Source: Acanthaster planci (lineage: Eukaryota; Echinodermata; Asteroidea; Valvatida; Acanthasteridae). From it: a DNA stretch of 64,000 bases. The notes beneath the pieces are model-generated. The model was not told the origin of the DNA, made no database searches, and was given only the letters and a program-made list of their open reading frames with translations. A program made the translations under genes and the position numbers. The stretch is taken from contig NW_019091535.1 in the NCBI RefSeq assembly GCF_001949145.1, positions 287,268 to 351,267 of the forward strand, in the 5' to 3' direction. Positions 35,901 through 50,900 of the stretch are shown one piece after another. Position 1 is the first letter of the stretch, and the number at the start of each line of letters is the position of its first letter.

Positions 35901-38900
35901 GGACTTCCTGAACCGTAACCGCAAGAGCTATTTGCCAAAAGGAAGTCCCATACAGAAAAACTGTTAAGCTTGGTACATGTACATCCTTTCGCTAAAGAAA
36001 GAATGAAACTTCCCAAAGATCAAATTAAAAGTACATTTAATGAATTAGAAAGGTTGTGCACTACACGTACATATATTCAACACATAACGAAAGATAGTTT
36101 TGAAGTAAGCTTTAAGGTTTTTATAGTTTTTGTAAGTCAATATTTCTCGATCATTAGAATTACAGATTTTTAAAGCCTTTTTTTCAGCTAATCATTTACA
36201 TTTTATATATTTTGACAGCTGCGCAGTAAACTGAAGCAAAAAACTGTTGACCTGTGGGTCATTTACAGTGTATTTTTCAGGTTATTTTCACCCATCAGTT
36301 ATTCATCTATGAATGCTGAATGTACACTTATCTTATACTGTACTGAAAAAAAGTGGGTCAGCAATCACTTATTTACATGTTGATATTGTTAATGCAGTTT
36401 ATGGTGTTATTTCAACACTGGAAAACATCTCTGAAAATGCACAACAGAGAGGTCACTGTGGACTTAACCCAAGCAGTGTCCTGCAGTAATCATAGAATCA
36501 TCTGGCATTTGAAGAGTAAACTGCCTGTGTTTTGGGATGGTAATTGAGTGATCTTTACTCGGTAAAAGTCTGAATTTTGAGGGAATAGCCCAACTCAAAA
36601 AGCATCTAATTGATTCCGAAAGAAAAGGTTAGGTCACACAGTGTCACTTCTTCTAGCACAACAAAAGACACCCTTTGCTAAGTTTATCCCAACAATCCTA
36701 GATCCTTCAGAATCATCCCAGAGGTTTTGATGGTTCTTTTAGGATTCAAGAATAAGATGTCCTGGCTAACAGAGATGCCAACTTTTCAAAATGAAAGAGT
36801 GTAATCCTATCACACTTCCAGTTCCCGTTTCCCGACCAAGCCTAATTTTTTGGCATAACCCTAAAAATTTTCATCGGCATATTAGATAAAAAATTTTTTT
36901 CTTGGTCTAACTAATGTGCTTCGCAGTGTCGTAAGATCCAGCATGAGCAATATCTATCATGTCACAGTTACATTCGTTGCAAAACAAGTAAGCTTCTCCA
37001 CAACAAGATTTTGCAACAAAGGCCCATTTGTGGTGTACTTGTCCCTGAACTTATGCTCACTTGTTGCCACTGTGCAAAACAAGTCCGACTGCTCACAAAG
37101 TATCCAAGAATCAAAATCCTCGACAGCCCTCCATTCCGGTCAACTTCAGTACGATAACAAATTTCGACACACGTGTGTAGGTTGGTAAATGTACAATGCA
37201 TGGATGGATGTACACAATCACGATGCATTTGAAGGGCAATCTTGCCTTTTTCGCCCCCTGTTCATCATCGCGTACATTTGGGCAAACAGATGATTCAACC
37301 TCGCTGGTTTCTACCACTCCTCACGCAGCTTGTATGAACAAAAAGCGGGATGCCAGCAACACACTTCTGACGCCACATTACGAGGCTGGATCCGTGCTAG
37401 CTTACGTAGAGTTTATACACAACTGTATGGTTTTGTACCTTCGAGTTGGAAATCGTAAAAATTTTAATCTGGATCGTACAGTCATAGACGGACTAAACAA
37501 ATTGTAAAAGTTGGCATCTTTGTAGCTTTTTTGGGTTTACATGGACCTCCATACATTTTAATGGGCTTACTACAAAGAACAAGCTTCTGGTTTCAAACAT
37601 AGTTGTGGATTTTGAAGACTTGGGGGGTCCTTCCTCATGCAAATGCCAATGGAGGGAGCTGAGGTTAGGCAGCACCAGTCATTGCACAGGTTGGATGACT
37701 ACTAAATCTTATGTTTACTGACAAGTACATGTATCTGACACTTGATGCCGCTAGAGTAATGAATGTGTTTGTTGGCAATGGCAGAAGTTTGATAAAGGCA
37801 CGTGGCCAGTGACAGATGTAAAACACTGGCCGTGGTAGTTTGTTATTCTTGGCATGATTAATGTTAACTACACCATTTCGCACAAGCCAAATTAATTTGC
37901 TTTTGCGATCAAAAACACTCAATTCAAACCAAGCACCAAATATGAACCACCAAAAACAAAATGAAAGGTGTAATTCACTACATAAAGTATTGTCAAACTA
38001 TTTTTCTATAATGACATTTGACATGTATGCAGTGTACTTTTTTGGTATAAAATCTGTTTCTTATTCAAAATTAGTGACTAACAATTTCGGAATCTGTCTC
38101 AGAGACCAGCTTCAAATGAGCACATTAACAAATTAATTTGTTAATTCATACACTTACTTGAGAAACCTCTCACCTCCAACCTAATTCTCCCATTTTTCCC
38201 AACTGCCCTCCTGCATGCTGACGAATCCATGCTGTTATTACAATGCTGAACAAATCCTAGTCTAGGACCAGAACTTTATTCTCTCCAATCTCCGTCTGTG
38301 TTTTACACCATTCTGTGAATCAAACAAATTTAAACTAGGTAATACACGTAATTAGTTTCCATTTCATGTATGAAGGACTTGCACAGACAGAACAATTTTA
38401 AAGGGTAAAATGAAGCTAGATGAATGACTTTGCCAATGAAGAGCCAGGCAATGCCCGGGCCTTCCCACTGGTAATCTTTTGTTAGCATTCAACTACCTGA
38501 CAATTAGTTTTGCCATTCCATGAAGTCAGGTCCCTAGATGGCCTGGCCAGATTAAAGCCCGCCCACCTCAGATGAGTTTGTGGCTACGTTTCAGTTCCAT
38601 TCCATGTGCAGGCACCTTGCAGTGGAAACAATGGCCCAGGACTCAGCGGCGGCTGGCAGTGAAGAACTATTTTTCAAAGCAAGATATGATAATAGCCCAA
38701 ACACCCTTGCTTTGCTGGAATGTGGCATGGCTTTGCAATGGGCCTATCACTGACGAGTCACACTTTGACATGCGCCCTTTCCTGTGGAGCCATTGGGCAG
38801 CTGCAGTCCAATTAGCTCCATAGAAAAGCACACACAAGCAGAGTGCAGCTGCACCAGTACATTAGTCTATTGCAAAGCCTGGCTACTGTTCCAGTTCTCT

Positions 38901-41900
38901 CCCTGTCTTCTCCATGCACCTGACTCAGACTCCAGATAACCCCCTTTTCCTCTCGGCACTAATTAACATGTATGGAGACACCCGAGTTCTCTACAAGGAA
39001 GACTGTTCGTACTTAAAAAACTTGTTTGCCAAAATAATCATGGCATCACAAAACTGGCAGCAGATGCCAGGAATTTAGAAAGGCATCTGTGAATGCACTG
39101 TAATCCAATGATTGTACATTGTACGCACGAACCCTGAATGCTACTCCATGAATAGAACCATATGGTAAAGTCAAAAGCACCAGGAGCAGATGGAAACCAG
39201 CTTGGAGGTGGATGGACTGCACTATTAAAGGAAGACACTTCTGTTCTGAACATTCTAACACTTGATAAAGCAACTGAGTGGCACCACTCAGTGCAGGTTG
39301 AGTAGAGGCCAAAGCGGTTGTTCCCTCCTAATGACAACGGAGAGAGAGGCTGGTGGGTAGCCAATGGGTGGAGGAAGCACCATCGGCATATTTGTGATTG
39401 TACCATAAATAAAACTCTTTTGGAGAATATGAAAACACTTCAGGCAATACACCCTATCCATTGTCAGAAGACACTAGGAGACTTATTGAGATCAGTAAAA
39501 ATTGAAGAGGTTAAAGGCTACAGTGCAAACCATCAATTACCTGCAAACAGCATTCCCGCCACCTCTAAGTGGTTGAAGTCTCCTGTGTCATCTTTCTTTC
39601 CCTCCAAGGCAGCTTTGATACCCAAGGCACCGTCAAACTTTCCAAAGCTGACACCTGAAGTAGCTGACGAGTCACCTCCTGCTGCATCATCCACTTTGGC
39701 TGGGGTGGGCTGATTGGAGTCTTGGCTCATGAAGGACTTCTCAAGTTCAGCACAGCTCAGACCTGTGGGCGTCGGAAGCTGCCCTGTTGCTGGAACATTA
39801 GAAAGGATCTCCTTTACGGGACTTCCTCGCTTCATGGCAGAGCTCTCCTCACGCAGTATCTCGTAACCAGCCTTGCGAACAATCACTGAACCGAAGGTGA
39901 TGTCAAAGTTGTCTTGTGGATCAAGGTCAAAAACGGGATGGGGTTTGGAGGTGGAAGAGCCAACAGAAGGGGTTGGGGAGGAGGTGGTATTTCTCGAGGT
40001 CAATGGAAGGGTAGCTGGAGAAGCTCTTGGTTGAGAACTGGCGGGTTGATCAACAGGTTTAAAGTCTGTGGAAGAGACAAGATTGCTGCTGCCTGGTTTA
40101 ATCATAACATTGCTTCCTCTACCAAGGTCGTTTTGGGTTGGTGTTTTTGTACCGAGCACAATGGTAGCTTTGCTGGTAATTAGCACTTCCTTTTCATTTG
40201 GTTCAGATCCCTTTGGTTGTGATTTCAGATCTTTTAAGCCTGCAACTTGCACCCGCTGCACATCTGAGGTCAGCAGCTGCGGGTGCACTGCAGCAGCTTT
40301 TGAGACGGCAGGGCGTTGTCCTTTCAACCGACCCGCATATGTCAAGTCTAAATATTGCACACTGGCCTCAGGGCCTTGTGGGGGCACCGTACGCCTAATG
40401 GAGTTATCATCAAATGACACTTTCTTTGTCACTCCACTGGTGTCTACAGAACTACTTCTTTGGAAGCTCCTCACTTGTCCTACCTTGCTGCTGTCGCCAG
40501 GTGGTCTCATTGTCTGAGAGACAATGTAATGTTTCTCAGGTCTAACACTGTTCTTTACTAACTGTTCTTTGGCAGAGTGTGCAACGACAAACTCACTTTT
40601 ACTGGTACAGCTTGTATCACTCTTATCTAGTACTGATATTCCTGAAGGCATGGGCTTTGGTTCCAAGACCGCAGGCTTATTTCCAGTCACAGAATCAGAG
40701 GAGTTCTCGCTGCTGGCTGGGTTATCGGACTGATCGTCGTCTCCATAATCCAAAAGTGCTTGTGGACTGAGCTTCGGTGGAAGTGACGACGTTTTCATGT
40801 TTGACTTTACTTTGCTTGCATATGAAAATTCAGATCGTTGTACTGTGGTGGTTTCCGTCAACACAGAGGATGTAAGATGCATGTCAGTCTTGGTAACACT
40901 GTCTGAAAGATATTTTGGTTTAGCTTTGTTCTCAACACCTTCACTGTCTTTGTCACCTAGTTCAAACATTCCCGCAGGTTCGCTACTCGATTTCCGCAGT
41001 CCAGCAGATTGCAAATTTCTACTCCGGGAGTAATCTCTGTCCCTTTCCATGTACCTCCCAGACGAGTGAACAAACCTGTGGTCATCAATCACACCGACAC
41101 TGCGCTTCTTGGCAATGCGCAGGGAGCGTTTGTACTCTACTTTGATGAAATCGCGGGTGTCTTCATTGTCAGCAGAATCGCCAGTGGGCTCACTCAGACT
41201 GTGTGGCTTGCCAGCTATGGCTGACCAGTCGGGTGCAGCTTCCTTGTCTAATTGTACCTTGGCGTCATTCTTGTCACTGTCAGAGTCACTGGGGTCACTT
41301 TTGACAGTAAGACCTGCGCCAGGTTGCACGGCTGGCAGTTTGGAAAGAAACTGATCGTATGGCTGAATGTCAGCCTTAAAATGTATATCAGCCTCTGGGG
41401 TATTGTTGGCAGGTTCTGGTTTTACCAGCGGATCACCCTGGACACACACATCCTTTGTGCTATTTGAATCAGTTTTACCGGCACCCAGGCCCCCTGTGGC
41501 ACTGTCGATTTGTGGAGTTTGAGGTACATTATCAGAGCAGTCCCCAGCATCTCTTTTCACTGCATCCATGTTGTGCTGCTGACTGCTGACATCACTCGTG
41601 CATGCACCTCCATCTGCAGATGATTCACCACTGGAAGTCACGCTATCTGACGACACCATAGGCGGTGGGTGTCGGGCATTTTCACTTGAAGGCCCGGCAG
41701 TAACTTTGGAGGTGGTCACTGAGTGAGAGTCTTTCAGCTGGAGTTTGTTGCGTAGCTCTGGAGGCGAATGTGGTAAGGGAGGTGCACCAACAGGTAACTT
41801 CACACTGCTTAAGCTTGCACTTTCAAAACCAGTTCCTGCAAGGGGAAAAGATGACAGAAGTTTTTCACTGACAAAAACAGCTCTATGATACTTTTCCTCA

Positions 41901-44900
41901 AGCTCTTTCGTGTCAACTGTTGCTTTTATATGCTTATACCAATAAACACTCTTTGCTCTCATTATGATTGAAATAAGTAATGCTTGGTTAACCAACGAAA
42001 TAAAGAAGGAATTTTACAACTGCTAATATTTGCAAGTTTGTATCAGGTTTCTGCTGGATATGAATACTTAACTGTCAGGCCAAGCCAATTTTACAGGTAA
42101 ATTTAACTGGATTTGCACAAAGTAAAGGACCAATGGTAACAGGCCTTTTATAAATGGACAATGCAGGTGGACATTTGCCCACCCACATGCATGTTGTTGC
42201 CAATGCAATCCAATACTGCAAACCTGTATGGGAAAATTCATCAATTTTTGAAGTGGTCAATCCTTGTACCATGTGAAAATACAACTGCAAATTCCTGAAA
42301 TCTTTCCACCCAGTGAGAGTTTCTGGAGGAGAGGTTAAACTGGAAGCATGACACACAGAAAAGACATATTGCGCCCGAAGTCAAGTGACCTACAGTGGGT
42401 ATTCAATATCAAGAAACTCAGTGTCCACCACAAGCAAAGTGTTTCATAAGTATCATTTTTTTACCAAAAATAAAGCGGATGGTAGGTACCGTACTCAGAC
42501 TACTGATATGCTGGGTACTATTCTGTAAATTGGCTTTGTTGTTTGTAAACAAAACTCAAAACACACATTGCTATGGGGTTGATATCCACTAGAGGTCATG
42601 ACAACTCAAAAAACTAACCTGCCGCTTTCTTTTTCTTGTTTTTCTTCTTTTTTTTCTTGGCAGCATTCCACTGGCATTCAATGCTTTTTGGCTGCTCCTC
42701 CAAATTAATATCAAATTCATCATTGTCCACTTGATCACATGCCCCATCCGTTGAAGGACTGACATCTGCAGCCAATTTATTTACATGAGAAGGCACTTCT
42801 GGAGTACTGAAAGAATTAGTGTCAACGTGAGTCGATCCCTCTGGTGTGTCATCAGGCAGCTGGTGATTAGAAAGTGTGTCTAAATTAAGAGTTGTTTTAG
42901 TCTTTTGATGAGGACCGTCATTGCTTACTGCACTGTTCATACATACGTCTACATGCAAGTCTGGGACGGTGCCATATTTTGTCCCAACCTTAGCAGCCAT
43001 GACACCGTCTGATGAATCAGGATATGCGAGTGTGGCTGTTGTTGTGGACAGAAACCAGGGTGGAGGACAAGTAGTGTGTTTCGGCTGACTGTTTGTGAGG
43101 AGCTTTCCAACTGAGTGGCCAACGTCCTCAAGGGATTTAAATGGTGGGAAGTCAGGAATTGGTGGTGACTTGGGTATCAGGGCAGCCCTCTCCTCCTTTG
43201 TGCAATCGCCCAACTCACAGCTGTTGTCACAAAGGGAGTTCTCAAGATGCAACAAAGAGCAATTGGGAATTTTAGCGATTGGTTCAGACTTACATAAATC
43301 AACTTCTGAAGCAGTTTGAGGTGGTTTAGATTTTATACATTGTTTTTCCTTGTCAGTAAATTTTGGAGTTCGGCTCTTTGCATTTTCTGTAGTGCCATTC
43401 GTGAGGTACTGTTGCTCTATCGAACTGGTCGCAGGGTGCTTTTGCGGAGACAGCTTTTTGTGCTGTTTCACACCAGTAGTCCGCGCCTGCTGCACTTTGT
43501 TAGGTGCAACGACAGGCTCCATGGTGCTCCATCGATTGGGATCAAGGTTGGAATTCGTGTCCCTAAATGTGCTGTCCAAAGTAAGAGTGGCTCCAGGAAA
43601 TGTTTCCTGGTCCAGATATTTTTCAGTGTCTTGAAGAAGCCTACGCGGCTGCCTGAGGTAAGAAATGCCTGCTTGGCTTTCAGCATCTGCTCTCCAAGGG
43701 AGTCCAATGTTCCTCAGATGACTCACAGGGCCCTGCCACTGCAAAATGTCACCTTGGATGTTGGGACTGCTACTGGCCAGTGTGTGGGCATTAAGCCGTT
43801 GACTCAAAAGAGCCCCTGACTTGGACTGAAATTTCCCATGAGGTAGGTGGTTTGAATATCCCGTCTCTGCAGTCTTCGGATGGAGGCTGTCAGTGATGTG
43901 CCTACTGACAAAATGACCCAAAGATCCAACAGCTGGAGATGAGAAAAGTGCAGCTTCACTTTCCTGGGCAGCTTTCAGTTCCAGCAGCGTTTCTCCAGGC
44001 AAATCTGCTAAATCACGAGCTCTGTCTTTGATACCCTCCACCTGAGCCAAAAAAATTAAGAATTATGTCAGATAAAGCTATAAAACAAAGTCTAATTCTA
44101 GCACAGAGATAAGAGAGATTAGATTGTTGGCACAAAGAAAGAGTTCATGCATGTATAGTATATAAAGCATTTATGGACTTATTTTACAAAAACAGAGAAG
44201 TCATTCAACTCGCTAATAATTGATTGAAATGCTTTTCAGAATAAAATTTTCAAATACCATCAAAATATGATGTTGTGGGTTCTTTGCCTTCTCAAAGCTG
44301 CTTTCTCAAAATTTCAAATAGCATACTTTATTACCCAGGTCAGATTTGAAGGTTTGCATGGTGAAGATGGCCACACTGACGTGGTTTGCAGAGACACCAT
44401 TTGATCTATCTCTTCCATGAGCAGGTACAACTCTGATAAGAACCGGGGCTCGATGTTCAAACAGCTTGCTCTGTTCATCTGTTTGAGCCCCCCCCCGGTT
44501 CTTATCAGAACCATACATGTACCTGCTCACTGGAGGGATGGATCAAATGGTGTCTCCACAAACCATGCTACTAGTACTTTATTATCTTTTACCACAGTGG
44601 GCAAGTTTGAGACTTGATTCATAAAAACAAACTGGCAATACTTGATATACTTGAAAAAAGAGTTGGAGAGAGATTTTAATGGATCTTTTGCAAGGTATTT
44701 AGTTTTTGGTCCATAAGGCCACACACTTCCTACATAATGCTCTATCTTCACACATACAAGTCCATGAATATTAATGAAAAGTGCTGATGCAAGCTGATTC
44801 TTTCAGGACCTTAAAAGACTGGAAGTGAAACGAACAAGGTATTGTAGTCAATGACAGTAACAATCTTGAGTGTTTCCATGATGCAAGCTGCACATGTTGG

Positions 44901-47900
44901 TTTCTTCCACTCACCGGTGACCTTTTGTCGTAGGACATACATGTACATGTAGCTCTAAGAAACATGTAAATTACCAGGAGTTGAATAACATGAAAAAACC
45001 TGAAAAAAAAATAGACCACAGGGCAGTGTTTCCCCTGCCGATTCAAGTGTAACGCGGCCACTTCACTGATTTTAGTGACCATCTCGAGCTTTTCTGTTGA
45101 ATTTTACCACCACACACTTGGATGGAAATAGACAAAGATGGAAGGAAAAAGCAAAATGAGTTAGATATAAATCAAATTTAAATTATTTGGAATGATAATG
45201 AAGAACAAAGAACACAAGATCGATTTATCTAAGAGGAGAAATTTGGAGTAAATGTACTATTAGACTACACAGAATTTATTTTAGGCTGTTTTAAAAACCA
45301 GTGTTGTAGTACTCGTACTTGGTACTCATACTCGAGTACCACTCCAGTACCTTTTCAGAGTACTTGTGTCTTACTTACACTCAAATTTCCAAGAACTTGT
45401 ACTTGAACAGTTCCTGTATTCAAGCTGCAAAATACTTGGAACAGAACTTTATTCGAGCATTGAGGTACTCATACTCAATTAACAATACTTGATTAAAAAA
45501 ACACCTTTAAATCCCGTACCGGCCACTGAAATACAACAGTACAAGAAGATTGTTCCTCGCAGATCGATATTCGGTATGGTCTGACAAACATAAGGCCTAC
45601 ACATTTGCTGTCTTAGCCAATTAAGACCGCGAAACGCCGGTGTATTCCTGGTCTTGGTTCCAAGACCTTCCTGTTTATTCTGTGACATGAACTATCACCA
45701 GACATAGGGGCCGGAAGGGGCACTGTCACTGTGTACTGCCTTGTAAACTACAGGTACACTGCACACTGCATGCAACAATGGATTGCAGCACCGCAGAAGG
45801 CATCTTGGGTCCAAGAGTAGGACTGGTAACACTCAATTTAGTTGTAGCTTGTCTGGTTCCCGGACCTGACATAGAATCTAGAAAGTGGGCATATAAATAG
45901 GTCTGGAAAGCAGATTTCACCCATCCACATTTATGCCATCGCGTTGTGCATGCATAATGCATCACGAGTCGGGGTCGTACTGGTACGTGTATGGTACACT
46001 GCACATGGCCATGTGAATCACCGATCACCAATCACTACTCTATTGCTCTGTATATTGTTTCGGAATGTTACTTACATGTTTTTTGGTTGGCATGACAATC
46101 ACACAGAGTTTTAGTGGGTAACCTGTGTTTTTGAGCAAAGTTTTTTGGCACTTCGGCCAATTCTGCACTTTGCAGTTCTGTGAAATTGGACCATGCATCA
46201 ACGGCATTTGCTTATTCTTGATGCTTTACATTTTACCTTCTTAGTCAATGTTTTTACTGTCATTGATGCATCACAACTGATGATCCTTCTCTTGCAGTGT
46301 ACATGTAAATGTTGTACCTCTGCATTTTGCCAAGGAGACTAAAATACATGTACATAGTTTTGGGACTTAATACAATCTCCAAATTTACCTAGACATACTG
46401 CTTTGGGAAAGCTATGGCAGATTTTCATAAGAACAATCAGTTCCAAAAGGGTTTGTAGATCCACTCTTCATATTCATAAACATTTTGACATACAAATTTG
46501 ACTATTTACCCAGACTTAAAGTACTCTGACTTGTATTCATAATGACAGGTACTCGTACTTGTTGTATTCAGAGGTACAAGTACTCGTACTTGAAAATCAG
46601 TTCTTGTACTCGGCTGGTAAAGTACTCAGACTTTCAGGTACTCAGAACCTCATAAAATTTATTAGACTACAATACAGATTACAAGACAGACACAGCACCA
46701 AATGTGCTGGTGAGATGTTTCACTGAACATGTACTGTCTTGAAATACTTGTAATTTTTGTACATGTACATTTACTCAAAGAAAATTAAATGGGATAGGTG
46801 TTGAAATGAAAGGCAGAATGCACGAATTTGCATGTAAATTGATACCTTTTATTTACCAAACTGTTTGGAATAAATTGCAGAAAAAAATATGTCAGAGATA
46901 ATGCAATAGAATGCTGACCTTGTGCTGGTATCCTGCTGCAAGACTAATGTTAAAAAACCACTGACCATGGTCCACAGGTGTTATGGGTATTTTAAACCTT
47001 GTGTTCGCGAACATAACATATCCAGCAGGGTCGTCTGATCTACATGAACAGCCATCAATATATAAAAAATTGCACGGCTATGTATCATCCACAATAGCTT
47101 TACTATTCACATGAGAACACAAGTTCATGCTGGAAGTCTGCAACTTTCAGACTGGTGAAAAACATGTAGTGTGTTGAACAGTTACGCATGACTCACTACA
47201 AAAAATTCAACTCCACACTTTATGCACTAGTCTATCAGTGTGTACATGTATGTATATATACATGTACATGTACTGTACATGTAGCATGCACTGTACATGA
47301 ACATCCCATGCACAACCCAAGGTCCAAAATGTTGCAATTATTCATGTACATGTATTGTACTACCAGGTACTCGTACGTGTATATTCTGCACTTTTACAGA
47401 GACACCTCATGTACAAAATAACCAAATGGAACTTGGCAAATGTAGACACTGCTGATAACAACCAGAGCCGAGTGATTAGATCAATTCACTTATCAATGAA
47501 TCGTGCGCCGAACAGTCATTCATGACAAATCAATAAATTCACATTAGCTGGTTCATGGATCCTAACATGACGCAGTCCATGTGGAGTCTTTTTTGAAGAC
47601 CTTCTATTTGCTTCAGAGTACATGTACATGTATATATATGGGAGCCAATGACACTGTGTACGGTACATGGATAACTACACGATCGTACAAACTACAAACT
47701 GCAAATCAAAGTGTACAGGTAAACGTACACGTACTATACATGTACAATATGGTTGAACAATAGAGCAACAAAATTTGGTCAGTGGCCTCTGTACTCTGTT
47801 AGCTTTAAAGCTGCAGGAATGACAAGGTATACATGTACATTTTCTCTATTACATGATACAGAGTCCATGCTACGAACAATTTCAACCTACATGTACATAT

Positions 47901-50900
47901 TAATCCTGCCTGCACAATTAAAACCACTAACGAGGTGGTACCAAAATGGATTAAGTCGGCAAATACATGTGCACACATGAATAAAGCCTGGTTTCCATAT
48001 GGTCGTTTGTAACACAGATGGCCTGCAAGACGTGAAGACACAGACACAAATGGAAGAAATAGTGCATGACGTCATTCCACCCGAAAATTGAAACAAAATG
48101 GAATCCGAAACTCCGTGATTTTTTGCGGGAAATGTATACCCTTCTATATTGACTGTACCGCCTCATGATGCCAAACCTGTACTCCGGTTTCATGCATTTC
48201 ATTGGTGGTCAGCTATTCAGTTGATAATAAGGGTGTAATATTTAAGCATTAATTAAGGAGAAAATAGGCAAAATTTGTGGAAGTAAGTGATCTGGAGGGA
48301 CATCACTGCGCGTCGGTTATGCCAGCACGCGTGTTTGTATGGGAATACCACGGCTACATGTACTCAATGTAGACAGTCGGCAAAGTCGAACCTGGATCAA
48401 CTTTGCCAATCGTCGCGGGCTGGTTTGCATTTGTCTGTGTTGTTGGTGACACCAGGCTTAACAGGGGTGGTTACACCAACAATACCCTATCATAACCCAT
48501 TCCCCTTTCACTGTCTCCTTGCAGAACTTCACAGACCGTACAATTTCATTTCAAAGCTGAAAAAAAAATCTTACTGAAACCTCATGCATCCATAAATGCA
48601 AAAAACTGATTTGTCCTAGTCCAAATGGAATGAACATGTAATGCATGGCTAGAAGTCATTTTTTGTTCACTATTACCAACAAATAATGGTCTTTCAATGG
48701 TTATTTCATGGTGGTGAAATGAAGTTACGACTGGTCGGTAAATTTAATTACCTGATTACCGGTAGCTGTGATATTCACAATGGCAACTACATGTAGGAAT
48801 ACCATGGGGGAACACGGCAGAAGTGGACAGAAATGCTCCCAAAATATTTCAGTCCAAATTACGCACCTTGCATTTACACATGTGCCTGTGTCTAAAGACC
48901 AAAATGTTTGTGTGAATTTCGGCCTTTACTGAAGTGAATGCATTAGTCACTTTGGCCATCCCTAAGTCCCATTTTGCTGAAAGCAAAGTTCCTACCTTTA
49001 TGTGAAGCTCTTGCACATAAACTGCTCTATAAATTCTCTGAATTTCTGCAAAAATCTTTTGTTGCTTACCCTTTTGGATTTTATGCACAAAAGACTTGAA
49101 AGTCCTGCATGTTTATACACAAACTACATGTACACTGTGGCCAACATGAAACATTCAATGACCTGCGTGGCTAACAGTGCCCTCTTTTTTCGGCATAGGT
49201 AGCTCTTCACGGCAAACAGCAACCATTTTGACAACTTTTTCTTGTGGTCTGTAAACTGTTAAAATCAGGATAATTCCGTTTAAATCAGAACAGTTGGCAG
49301 GCTTATGAAAAAAAAGGTGTCATTTCTGTGAACATCATATTCCAAAACTCTCTCCAAAATGAAACCACATTCTATTCCCGGTATTTCATGTGTACACATG
49401 TGTCATCACTTTCAATTTCAGATGGCTGCATGAGCACAATGAGCATGTTCATTCACCTGTGACCCATGTGGCCTGCATCATAACAGTACAGTACAGTGAG
49501 TACATGTCCAGTACAAACTTCGGTATGAATTTGGGTGCTGTTGTGTAATGGGTCTGCATGCATGTACTTGTACATACTGTGCATGTGCATGCATCTCCTA
49601 AAAACAGAAGTGCCAAGTGCTGTACATATACTTCATGGAATCTGTGGCAGACTGCACATCTTAAGATAACACATTGTGCATTCTCTTAGGTTTTTCCTCA
49701 CAATAAGAGTAATACTAACAAATGGACAAATGCAGCACTGGTAGTAAGTTACCGTTAAAAGATTAAGAACTTTTCACACTGGATGAATGTTGGGGGTGAC
49801 ACAGGGGTGATGCATGTTGAAAATGGTGTTTCATACTTGGAATTTATCAAGAGGGGGGCAACCCCATGTCACCCCCGATATACATGTAGATTTCACCCCG
49901 TACTGAACTTAACCCTGCTTCTGAACCTTGGGATGTTTCTGAACCATGGGATGAAAATCATGTCCCAGGCTGAAAACGGTAATTTGAAGTGAACAGGGCT
50001 ATGTTTATCCCAAGTTGACTCAGTGAATTTTTTTCTGGTATAGAGGTCATTATTTACACAGAACTTGGGTTCTGGAAAATTTTTGATTTGGATATTAACT
50101 AAGGACGCCTAAAACTTTTGTGTAAATTTACATGCACAACGCATGTGACTTTCAAGTTTCAGACTTGTCAATGAGCACTGTCTTATATTCTTCTCATTTG
50201 TACTGACTCTTGTCTCATGATGCAACTTGAAATATGAAGGTTAAAATTCCTTGTTTCCATACAAGGTTCAAAAGCTCATCATGCAAGTCTACCACCAAGC
50301 AACCCACTAGATGATCTGGCCTTGATGTACCAGGGAGTAGAAGTCAACCTCTGGAGAATGGTTAAATTTGCTTTTGAGCCTATGACCCTGGTCCTTTCTG
50401 AACCTGCACATAACACAACATACAAATCTACATCAAATGGCCCTGGCCACCTCATGTAACACTGTAGTGTACAGGTACACTACATGTCAGTACAGGTCGG
50501 GCTGTACTTTAATTTTCAAACTATGCATACAAATGTACAAGGGGCAATCACCACACACATCTTAACAATCAACATTTCAACAGCAGACTTAAAGGGAGTA
50601 TCACAAGCAATCTGAGGTGGCAGCAAGGCATTTTTTGCAAGTCCAAGTCAAGTCACAAGTCATTTGGTCTAACACAGGTCAAGTCACAAGTCCCTTTGTT
50701 CAAGTACAAGTCAAGCTGCACATTAGTTTGTCCAGCTGTAATAAGCAAAAAGAACCAGGCGTCAACTTACGAAGTTACGAGTTATGAGTTTGGACAGCTG
50801 AACACCTTTTCTCCAATTATTTTGACAATGCCTCCGTAATTCCCCTTTTTCACTGGTGTTGTAATCACTATTCTTGCAGTTTATCACATATCTGTCGTAT

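Noticed and set aside
35819-36016. 65-codon minus frame containing SSCGYGSGSPGSSK
   Set aside because: The protein-like part overlaps the microexon in another frame and needs no start; phase from exon 3 favours the frame used in the model.
40068-40517. 149-codon plus frame (and 43316-43819, 167 codons)
   Set aside because: Antisense shadows of exons 3 and 2 of the large minus-strand gene, whose frame is supported by matched splice sites.
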